A stretch of 5,736 nucleotides of DNA from positions 1-5,736 of the forward strand of contig JALUWC010000537.1 of assembly GCA_027019885.1 (NCBI GenBank). The letters run 5' to 3'. The DNA is from Geoglobus sp. Lineage in GTDB: Archaea > Halobacteriota > Archaeoglobi > Archaeoglobales > Archaeoglobaceae. The notes under the pieces are model-generated. The model was not told where the DNA came from and searched no databases. It saw nothing but the letters and a program-made list of their open reading frames with translations. Positions 1 to 4,438 of the stretch are shown piece by piece (position 1 is the stretch's first letter; the number at the start of each line of letters is the position of its first letter). The position numbers and the translations under genes are program-made.

Positions 1-153
1 TCTATATCTCTCAAGGTCTTCCAGAAGTTCCTCCTGGCTTATCTCAGACCTGTATCTTCTTGGTTTCTGAAACATTCCGATATCCCTTAAAAATTCTCTG
101 CTAAATCTGGCAAATTTATCATCTCTTTTCTTGATCTCCAATCCCGACTCCAT
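1..153 (-). CDS. Hypothetical protein, N-terminal 51 residues (partial, runs off window start)
   Basis: An open frame reads leftward from ATG at 153 to the window edge with no stop, giving 51 residues. The protein is highly charged, beginning MESGLEIKKRDDKFARF, and has no signal peptide or membrane segment in the visible part. The last visible residues, about 39-51 (RSEISQEELLEDL), look like the opening of a homing-endonuclease-associated repeat (HNH_repeat/HNR), whose units usually start with an 'I-S-x-E-E-L-L-x-x-L' helix. That resemblance rests on about 13 residues and is only a suggestion. A TATA-like box centred near 178 lies 25.5 nt upstream of the ATG and there is no Shine-Dalgarno, so a leaderless transcript is predicted, which supports this start. 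The gene lies 60 bases downstream of the transporter gene on the same strand. The function is not known from what can be seen. Confidence 0.6.
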   Translation of the reverse strand, partial: MESGLEIKKRDDKFARFSREFLRDIGMFQKPRRYRSEISQEELLEDLERYR

Positions 154-173
154 GAATCAACTCTGAAACTACA

Positions 174-184
174 ATATTTAAAAG
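174..184 (-). promoter_or_regulatory. Predicted TATA box for the partial gene at the window start
   Basis: On the minus strand the sequence CTTTTAAATAT occurs here. The core TTTAAATA (182 to 175) is centred at 178.5, which is 25.5 nt before the ATG at 153. Archaeal TATA boxes usually sit about 25-27 nt before the transcription start, so transcription should begin at or next to the start codon. No Shine-Dalgarno is seen between box and ATG. Confidence 0.45.
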
Positions 185-213
185 TGATTGACTGTCAAAA
201 TTAAGCAAACTGT

Positions 214-1044
214 TCATGAGTGCCCGAGAGATATGAGGATTGAGCCGAAAACGGTCACGATCGATGCTGCAATCGTTTTTGAATTTATCCTTTCAAGCTC
301 CCTTACTGTCAGAAATCCAACAAATGTTGTGATCACAGGATAAAGATTAGAGAGAGGAACTGTTATGACAAGAGGTGATATTTTGAGAGCGTAATAGAAC
401 AGCACATTACCGCTTGTAAGTGTTGCAGCAGAAAGGAGTATGTATTTGTTTCTAACAAAAAACATTCTTCCTGTTAGAAAGCAGAAAACAGCAAGAAATG
501 TAAAACCAGAGAATGTGGCAATCGAAAGGCTGAGAAAAACATTATCAAGAATCCCCACCTTTATCAACAGGGAGGCGATTCCAAAAAAGAGGCCGCTTGA
601 TATCGAAATGTAGAACTCTTTGAGGTTTATTCTTTCGGTTGTGAAGATATAAAGACCGGAAACCATCATAACTATACCTGACAGTATCAGGAGATTGATT
701 TCTTCCTTCAGAATTAAAACTCCGAGCATTGCGGAGAACAGTATTCTGGTTGAAGATGCTGAATAAGCTCTCGATGATCCAACAATCGGGATGGATCGAT
801 ATGTGATTATTCTGCCAAGAAAGTAGGACACAAACCCGGCTGCAACAAGCAGGATAGCCTTGTGAGGATCTACTCTGATGTTTTGCATATCCCCCAAGGC
901 TACAAGAAACGTTGCTACAGATCCTATGAGCATGACAGTCATCGTCGATGAAAAGACATCCTCTTTTTCAAGTCCAAGCCTAAGAAAAACACCATTTATC
1001 CCCCAGAATACTGAAGCCAAGAAAGCAAAGAGGACCCCTTCCAC
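214..1044 (-). CDS. EamA/DMT-superfamily membrane transporter
   Basis: This 276-residue, strongly hydrophobic protein can be read as about ten transmembrane helices in two EamA halves. The first half starts with ASVFWGINGVFLRLGL (about residues 10-25) and ends near residue 135 with STRILFSAMLGVLILKEE followed by a helix. The second half ends with ALKISPLVITVPLSNLYPVITTFVGFL and a final helix to the C-terminus, the typical end of an EamA repeat. The length matches two-domain drug/metabolite transporters. Such proteins move small metabolites across the cytoplasmic membrane, but substrate cannot be read from sequence. The start is GTG at 1044: an in-frame TAA lies immediately upstream, so the frame cannot extend. 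There is no Shine-Dalgarno, and a TATA box lies 25.5 nt upstream, so the mRNA is probably leaderless. A palindrome overlapping that box suggests repressor control. The gene follows a thiamine-binding protein gene, but has its own promoter. Confidence 0.9.
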   Translation of the reverse strand: MEGVLFAFLASVFWGINGVFLRLGLEKEDVFSSTMTVMLIGSVATFLVALGDMQNIRVDPHKAILLVAAGFVSYFLGRIITYRSIPIVGSSRAYSASSTRILFSAMLGVLILKEEINLLILSGIVMMVSGLYIFTTERINLKEFYISISSGLFFGIASLLIKVGILDNVFLSLSIATFSGFTFLAVFCFLTGRMFFVRNKYILLSAATLTSGNVLFYYALKISPLVITVPLSNLYPVITTFVGFLTVRELERINSKTIAASIVTVFGSILISLGHS

Positions 1045-1065
1045 TTAACGAGGGGGTTATGACTG

Positions 1066-1073
1066 AATATAAA
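1066..1073 (-). promoter_or_regulatory. Predicted TATA box for the EamA transporter
   Basis: The minus strand reads TTTATATT from 1073 to 1066, close to the archaeal TATA consensus. It is centred at 1069.5, which is 25.5 nt before the GTG start at 1044. The intervening sequence has no Shine-Dalgarno, which suits leaderless transcription starting at the GTG. The box shares four bases with the palindrome at 1070-1089. Confidence 0.55.
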
Positions 1074-1089
1074 TGATTCGAATCATTTA
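1070..1089. promoter_or_regulatory. Perfect 20-bp palindrome, candidate operator of the transporter promoter
   Basis: The sequence TAAATGATTCGAATCATTTA is its own reverse complement over all 20 bases, with no spacer. It begins within the TATA box of the transporter gene and covers the position of the upstream BRE element. A dimeric regulator bound here would compete with TBP/TFB, so repression is the simplest reading. The cognate protein is not identified. As RNA it would lie upstream of the predicted start of the transporter mRNA, so a role as DNA site is more likely than as a hairpin terminator, and no T-run follows on the minus strand. Confidence 0.5.
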
Positions 1090-1117
1090 AATACAGCCAT
1101 ATTAAGCTTTGTCCCTC

Positions 1118-1411
1118 TCATTTTAGCTTTTCCATGACAGATTCTTTTTTCTGCTCTATGCTACCACCCTTAACCCTGAAGTCAATTTTGACGACCATAT
1201 AAACTCTACCAACCCCCATTTCAAGCAGTCTGGCATTTATTTTCTCGAGAAGGGTTCCAAGCTCGGTATAACTTTCTATCTCGACAACTGTGCCCATTGA
1301 GGTGAGTTCATGCTTTATGCCAGAATCCTTTACAACTTTGAGAACCTCAGCAATGTATTTGCCCAGAGACTCGCCTGAACCAACTGGCAGAACAGATATT
1401 TCTGCGAGCAT
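1118..1411 (-). CDS. Thiamine-binding protein, MTH1187/UPF0045 family
   Basis: This 97-residue soluble protein has the features of the MTH1187/YkoF-like small ferredoxin-fold family (Pfam Thiamine_BP). It opens with a strand MLAEISVLPVGSGESLGKYI, followed by a helix, then the family-typical HELTSMGTVVEIES (about residues 34-47), a second helix ELGTLLEKINARLLEMGV, and a closing strand RVYMVVKIDFR before a charged tail. Family members are small oligomeric proteins reported to bind thiamine or related ligands. The cellular role in archaea is not established. The ATG start at 1411 has no Shine-Dalgarno, and a TATA-like box lies 25.5 nt upstream in the 33-base gap after ftsZ2, so it probably has its own leaderless mRNA and is not simply the tail of the cell-division operon. 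The next gene downstream is an EamA transporter. A shared role in uptake or sensing of a thiamine-like compound is possible but unproven. Confidence 0.88.
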   Translation of the reverse strand: MLAEISVLPVGSGESLGKYIAEVLKVVKDSGIKHELTSMGTVVEIESYTELGTLLEKINARLLEMGVGRVYMVVKIDFRVKGGSIEQKKESVMEKLK

Positions 1412-1444
1412 AAAAATAAAGGAAAAGCTGAAAATTTAAAAATT
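1412..1444 (-). terminator. T-rich terminator region after ftsZ2
   Basis: Directly after the ftsZ2 stop, the minus strand carries four T-runs of 4-5 bases (TTTTT, TTTT, TTTT, TTTTT) in 33 bases, with no strong hairpin. Archaeal RNA polymerase terminates at such oligo-T tracts without needing a stem-loop. The same bases carry the promoter of the next gene, so terminator and promoter are superimposed. Confidence 0.5.
1433..1440 (-). promoter_or_regulatory. Predicted TATA box for the thiamine-binding protein gene
   Basis: The minus strand reads TTTAAATT here, inside an A/T-only stretch. Its centre (1436.5) is 25.5 nt before the ATG at 1411, the same distance as for the two other predicted leaderless genes in this window. 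The A/T richness of the whole gap makes the exact box uncertain. Confidence 0.4.
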
Positions 1445-2605
1445 TCAGAGCACATCTATTCCGTTGTAGTTCTTTGCAACCATTGATGGTATGCTGTTCT
1501 TAACCGAGCCGGAATGGATTGGCACTTGGCTTCTTTTCCTCCCGTTGTTGCTGTAGGATGGATAATACTCAAATTCCTCCTCCCTCTCTTTGAAAATTCT
1601 GCTGGGGGTTACCCCTGTCATTATCGCTGTTACTCTGACAATACTCTCAAACTCCTTAGAAATCCTGGCACCCCAGATGACTGTTGCGTGATCCGATATC
1701 TCAAATGTGAGATCCTTTACAATTTCCTCTGCTTCTTTTATCGTAAGATCCGGGCCACCTGTTATATGAATTAAAGCTCCTGTTGCTCCCCTGTAGTCAA
1801 CTTCAAGCAACGGATGCTGGAGACACTCTCTAACCACTTCATTTGCCTTGTTCTGGGATTTTGATTCTCCAACAAGCATAACAGCAACTCCACCATGCTC
1901 CATTATGGCTCTGACATCTGCAAAGTCTATGTTCATGAGAGATGGCTTTGTAATTGTGTCGGTGATCCCCTTTATCGTTTCGGATATTATCTGATCCATC
2001 ACGCTGAATGCCTGCTCAATGGGAAGATTCGGAACATATTCAACAAGCTTGTTGTTATCGAGAACTATGACAGTGTCAGCATACTCCTTCAACTCCTCAA
2101 GGCCCTCCTTTGCCTTCTCAATCCTTGCTCTCTCCATTTTGAACGGAGTCTGGACCATGCCTATAACAATTGCTCCCTGTTTTTTCGCAATCTCAGCAAC
2201 TACAGGTGCAGAGCCTGTACCTGTCCCGCCCCCAAGTCCAGCACAGACGAATACCAGATTCGTTCCACCAAGCAATTCCTCAAGCGTACCCCTTGCAAGC
2301 TCCGCAGCTTTTCTTCCAATTTCAGGGTATCCTCCAGCTCCAAGCCCCTTTGTTATGCTCCGCCCTATCAGAACCTTCTTGTCTGCCTTTATCATCTCAA
2401 GATGCTGCCTGTCTGTGTTGATGGCTATCGTCGTTACACCATCAACCCCTATGTTCTTCAGCCTGTTTATGGTATTGTTTCCGCTACCACCACAACCAAC
2501 AACAACAATGTTCGGTGTTCCAAACTCCTCAATAGAGAAGTTGTCCTTTCTGAGCTCCAGCTCTCTCCTATACAATTCCTGTGCTTCCCTAATAAAGGAC
2601 TTCAT
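1445..2605 (-). CDS. ftsZ2: Cell division GTPase FtsZ2
   Basis: This tubulin-like GTPase (386 residues) polymerises into the cytoplasmic division ring at midcell. Seen in the sequence: a short charged N-terminal helix, the nucleotide-binding loop [16 protein letters not shown] (34-49), the tubulin signature GGGTGTG (125-131), and the synergy loop with NxDxxD residues N225, D227 and D230, so it should be catalytically active. FtsZ2 rather than FtsZ1 is indicated by [15 protein letters not shown] at 158-161, [52 protein letters not shown] and VIWGARI. A linker of about 30 residues ends in a conserved tail NGIDVL, the likely docking peptide for an anchor such as SepF. The ATG at 2605 is chosen because it overlaps the upstream cdrS stop as ATGA and follows GGGGGAG by 5 nt. 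A GTG at 2623 would add six residues but lies inside cdrS upstream of that site. The gene is co-transcribed with cdrS. Confidence 0.96.
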   Translation of the reverse strand: MKSFIREAQELYRRELELRKDNFSIEEFGTPNIVVVGCGGSGNNTINRLKNIGVDGVTTIAINTDRQHLEMIKADKKVLIGRSITKGLGAGGYPEIGRKAAELARGTLEELLGGTNLVFVCAGLGGGTGTGSAPVVAEIAKKQGAIVIGMVQTPFKMERARIEKAKEGLEELKEYADTVIVLDNNKLVEYVPNLPIEQAFSVMDQIISETIKGITDTITKPSLMNIDFADVRAIMEHGGVAVMLVGESKSQNKANEVVRECLQHPLLEVDYRGATGALIHITGGPDLTIKEAEEIVKDLTFEISDHATVIWGARISKEFESIVRVTAIMTGVTPSRIFKEREEEFEYYPSYSNNGRKRSQVPIHSGSVKNSIPSMVAKNYNGIDVL

Positions 2606-2790
2606 ACATTCTCCCCCATCCACTTTATTTCGTCTCCAATAAGCTCTTTCATCTCTCTCTTCTTCCTGCTCATGAAAATCCTGAGAGCCTCCCTGATAAT
2701 CTCGCTTATGTTGGCATAATCCCCCGTCGCCACGAGGGATTCGAGAAATTCATACTGCTGCTCTGTTATTCTTACTGAGATCTTTTTCAT
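2602..2790 (-). CDS. cdrS: CdrS-like ribbon-helix-helix transcriptional regulator
   Basis: This 62-residue protein has a classic MetJ/Arc-type ribbon-helix-helix fold. The strand KKISVRI (2-8) inserts into the DNA major groove in the dimer. It is followed by helix [16 protein letters not shown] (9-23), and the turn plus helix [21 protein letters not shown] (25-44). A charged tail of about 18 residues completes it. In haloarchaea a short RHH protein, CdrS, is encoded immediately before ftsZ2 and controls cell-division genes. The same placement here, with stop and start overlapping as ATGA, supports the name, although identity is by context and fold. The ATG at 2790 is preceded by two Shine-Dalgarno-like motifs, AAGGAG (2805 to 2800) and GGAG (2798 to 2795), in the minus-strand mRNA. 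The gene is the first of a two-gene operon and has an unusual structured leader. Autoregulation is likely for this type of protein but not shown by sequence. Confidence 0.88.
   Translation of the reverse strand: MKKISVRITEQQYEFLESLVATGDYANISEIIREALRIFMSRKKREMKELIGDEIKWMGENV
2611..2617 (-). promoter_or_regulatory. Ribosome binding site of ftsZ2 inside cdrS
   Basis: The minus strand reads GGGGGAG from 2617 to 2611, five bases before the ATG at 2605. It lies within the last codons of cdrS. Together with the ATGA stop/start overlap it implies translational coupling of the two genes, and it decides the ATG at 2605 over the GTG at 2623. Confidence 0.7.
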
Positions 2791-2900
2791 CTATCTCCAC
2801 TCCTTTCAGATGAAAAGGGGGAGGACATGCGTCCCCCCATATCCCACCGCCGCCACCTCATGGATACCAAGGGTGGTGTTATGTACTCCAATTGTCGGAC
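2791..2900 (-). promoter_or_regulatory. GC-rich structured 5' leader of the cdrS-ftsZ2 mRNA
   Basis: From a start predicted near 2900, the leader is about 110 nt and much more GC-rich (about 2817-2876) than the flanking gaps. Three hairpins can be drawn on the minus-strand RNA. H1: CCACC (2876-2872) with GGUGG (2857-2853), with UGG/CCA pairing inside the loop. A second GGUGG at 2848-2844 offers an alternative partner. H2: GGGG-GGAC with GUCC-U-CCCC (2838-2818), eight pairs with one bulged U and a GCAU loop, followed by UUUU. H3: CUUUUC (2817-2812) with GAAAGG (2807-2802), which covers part of the first Shine-Dalgarno. H2 followed by U-residues resembles an attenuator, and H3 could limit ribosome access. 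A small ORF (ATG at 2861) runs through the leader and ends in an ATGA overlap with cdrS. No known riboswitch class is recognised. Confidence 0.5.
2795..2805 (-). promoter_or_regulatory. Tandem Shine-Dalgarno motifs of cdrS
   Basis: The minus strand reads AAGGAGTGGAG from 2805 to 2795, containing two GGAG motifs at 9 and 4 bases before the ATG at 2790. The upstream motif is partly paired in a small hairpin with CUUUUC (2817 to 2812), so ribosome binding may be structure dependent. Confidence 0.6.
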
Positions 2901-2909
2901 AATGTACTA
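2881..2909. promoter_or_regulatory. Palindrome and flanking direct repeats at the predicted cdrS transcription start (candidate operator)
   Basis: The 13-bp element ATTGTCGGACAAT (2891-2903) has 6-bp inverted arms around a central G. It is bracketed by two identical copies of ATGTACT at 2881-2887 and 2903-2909, 22 bases apart, close to two turns of the helix. The predicted start of transcription (about 2900) falls inside the element. Ribbon-helix-helix proteins often bind such repeated or palindromic sites at their own promoters, so CdrS is a natural candidate, by inference only. Confidence 0.45.
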
Positions 2910-2921
2910 TTGATGTCCTCC

Positions 2922-2943
2922 TATAAAAATGTTTCTAAAGAAA
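2922..2943 (-). promoter_or_regulatory. Predicted promoter of the cdrS-ftsZ2 operon
   Basis: The minus strand reads TTTTTATA from 2929 to 2922, an archaeal TATA-type box whose expected start site is near 2900. Just upstream, at 2932-2943, TTTCT-AA-AGAAA (plus strand) is a short inverted repeat at the position of the BRE and may be a regulator site or chance in A/T-rich DNA. The gap upstream to the carbonic anhydrase stop at 2957 is short, and no other promoter is evident before cdrS. Confidence 0.5.
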
Positions 2944-2956
2944 TGATAATGAGAGT

Positions 2957-3454
2957 TTATCGTTCGATTATTTCAATTTCATTTTTGAGGTACATCTCCT
3001 TCAGCATGTAGTAGTCCTTCCACCTTTCATCAATTAGATCGATTTCCACATCCGTGAGCTCTCTTACAACTTTCCCGGGAATACCAAGAATAAGTGAGTT
3101 TTCAGGATATTTTTTAGCTGTAACAACTGTACCTGCCCCTATCAGAGTGTAATCACCAATCTCAGCACCATCAAGAACGACAGCACCTATGCCAACAATC
3201 ACATGATCTCCAATTTTTGCACCATGAACAACTGCCGAATGTCCGACAGTTACCATATCTCCAATCTCACATGAATGCTCCTGATCAATGTGAACAACGC
3301 AATTATCCTGAATGTTTGTTCTTTTGCCAATTCGGATCGTATTGAGATCAGCTCTCAAAACAGAATTGAACCATACGCTTGAATCATCACCTATTTCTAC
3401 ATCCCCGGTTACTACTGCTGTCCTGGCAATAAACACTCCCTTTCCTATTCTCAT
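2957..3454 (-). CDS. Gamma-class carbonic anhydrase-like hexapeptide-repeat protein
   Basis: This 165-residue cytoplasmic protein forms a left-handed beta-helix, shown by repeated hexapeptides (IGDDSSV, IGKRTNI, IGDMVTV, IGDHVIV, IGDYTLI), ending in ILGIPGKVVREL and a C-terminal helix. It should assemble as a trimer with metal sites between subunits. The three metal-binding histidines are present as H55, H72 and H77 (VVHI and VGHSAVVHG). R34, D36, N47 and Q49 match conserved active-site residues of the family. As in the CamH/YrdA/PaaY branch, there is no long acidic loop, and L37 stands where Methanosarcina Cam has its conserved Glu62, so CO2 hydration activity is plausible but not certain. 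The ATG at 3454 follows GGGAG with only 2 nt spacing, and a TATA-like element near 3482-3485 implies a very short leader. It is divergently transcribed from the DUF1152 gene. Another possible role is that of an acyltransferase-like relative, but the three histidines argue for a metalloenzyme. Confidence 0.9.
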   Translation of the reverse strand: MRIGKGVFIARTAVVTGDVEIGDDSSVWFNSVLRADLNTIRIGKRTNIQDNCVVHIDQEHSCEIGDMVTVGHSAVVHGAKIGDHVIVGIGAVVLDGAEIGDYTLIGAGTVVTAKKYPENSLILGIPGKVVRELTDVEIDLIDERWKDYYMLKEMYLKNEIEIIER

Positions 3455-3477
3455 CGCTCCCGAATTTTACCGGAAAT

Positions 3478-3489
3478 TGATTAAATTTT
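3478..3489. promoter_or_regulatory. Shared A/T element in the divergent promoter region
   Basis: The sequence TGATTAAATTTT lies in the 3455-3526 gap between divergent genes and can be read as a TATA-like box on either strand. From its centre (about 3482-3486), starts about 26 nt away fall near 3456-3460 for the carbonic anhydrase and near 3510-3512 for the DUF1152 gene. No second separate box is evident, so one element, or two overlapping ones, may serve both genes. Confidence 0.35.
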
Positions 3490-3526
3490 CGAAAGGATTT
3501 TCATCACATTGCATTGCCTTTCTGAT

Positions 3527-4438
3527 GTGAGAATCGTGGATACTGCCCTTGAGGCAAAAAGAGCTCTGATAGTGGGGATCGGTGGAGGTGGAGATGTAAT
3601 CAGCACACTTTATGTGAAAAATTTCCTTGAAAAATTTGGTGTCAGTTGCATCTGTGGTGGAGTGATATGGGAGAGGTATATAAGGGACAGAAAACCCGGA
3701 CCGAGAGCCATTCATGAAATTGACGGAGCTGAAAGAATTGCAGGAACACTTGGTTACCTGTATGGTGATGAGGCGATTGGAAGTGTCAGGCCCATCGCAT
3801 CAATGGTTGCTGAATTCATCGGTGAAAAAGTGCTTGCTGTGAGCATAAAGGAGGGAGTCAGAAAATTAAGATCCGATCTGAAGGAGTTTGTTGAGGAGAA
3901 CTCCATTGATCTTGTCATGGGAGTTGATGCCGGTGGAGATTCCATAGCAATGGGCAGTGAGAGCGGTCTTGTGAGCCCACTTGCAGACTTCATCATGCTC
4001 TCAGCCCTGAGCGAGTTTGACAGCATTCTTGCAGTCGTAGGCTTTGGCAGCGATGGTGAGCTTGAGAGGGAGAGCATAGAGAGGTATCTGTCCGAAATGC
4101 ATGAATCAATACTCGGAGCGGGAACTGTTGAAATTGATGGCAGGATGCTTGAGTTTCTTGAGAGTGTTGAGAGCGAGGCATCAAGAATACCGGCTTTAGC
4201 AAGAACGGGCTATTTTGGCGATTACAGTTTCTGGGGTGAAAAGGAGATTCGCGTCTCCATACTCAATTCGCTGATCTTCTATCTGAAACTGAGAGATGTT
4301 TATGAGCGTAACAGAGTTGCGAGAGATCTGTTCAACACAGAAAGCATTGAAGATGCCAACTCAATTTTAAACAGATGGGGTATAAAAACAGAGCTCGATC
4401 TTGAATATGAGCTCGCTATGAGAGATGGTCTTCTATAA
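3527..4438 (+). CDS. DUF1152 domain-containing protein of unknown function
   Basis: This 303-residue soluble protein spans the whole DUF1152 family length. Visible marks are an N-terminal strand and glycine-rich loop ALIVGIGGGGD (13-23), resembling a nucleotide- or phosphate-binding turn, then GGVIWERYIRDRKPGPR (about 44-60), a second glycine/acid motif MGVDAGGDS (131-139), and GFGSDGE (172-178). The C-terminal part is helical with PALARTGYFGDY (about 222-233). The reaction is unknown; the paired glycine/aspartate motifs suggest binding of a small phosphorylated ligand or nucleotide, as inference. The start is uncertain: GTG at 3527 is preferred because it lies about 15 nt after the predicted transcription start, while a TTG at 3509, in the same frame, would add six residues and has AAAGGA 11 nt upstream. 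The gene is divergent from the carbonic anhydrase and its last 23 bases overlap the 3' end of the oxidoreductase gene. Confidence 0.88.
   Translation: MRIVDTALEAKRALIVGIGGGGDVISTLYVKNFLEKFGVSCICGGVIWERYIRDRKPGPRAIHEIDGAERIAGTLGYLYGDEAIGSVRPIASMVAEFIGEKVLAVSIKEGVRKLRSDLKEFVEENSIDLVMGVDAGGDSIAMGSESGLVSPLADFIMLSALSEFDSILAVVGFGSDGELERESIERYLSEMHESILGAGTVEIDGRMLEFLESVESEASRIPALARTGYFGDYSFWGEKEIRVSILNSLIFYLKLRDVYERNRVARDLFNTESIEDANSILNRWGIKTELDLEYELAMRDGLL

Noticed and set aside
191..213. Direct repeat of ACTGT (191-195 and 209-213) after the transporter gene
   Set aside because: Five-base repeats are expected by chance, and no symmetry or promoter association was seen.
2606..2623. GTG at 2623 as ftsZ2 start, giving a protein six residues longer
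   Set aside because: The ATG at 2605 has a strong ribosome site 5 nt upstream and an ATGA overlap with cdrS; in the longer form that ribosome site would be coding sequence.
2019..2642. A 207-codon plus-strand open frame opposite ftsZ2
   Set aside because: Composition is dominated by Ser and Pro from reversed Gly/Glu-rich codons of FtsZ; there is no motif and it overlaps a certain gene completely.
1895..2719. Long open frame of 274 codons on the plus strand opposite ftsZ2 and cdrS
   Set aside because: It lies antisense to clearly coding ftsZ2 and cdrS. The translation is cysteine- and serine-rich without any recognisable fold, as expected for the shadow of a biased coding sequence.
2813..2838. 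Bacterial-type intrinsic terminator for the carbonic anhydrase gene
   Set aside because: The hairpin with trailing T residues lies downstream of the predicted cdrS promoter and over 100 bases past the carbonic anhydrase stop, so it fits the cdrS leader better.
3754..4077. A 107-codon minus-strand frame inside the DUF1152 gene
   Set aside because: Ser/Pro/Met-rich antisense shadow within a confident gene; no start context or domain.
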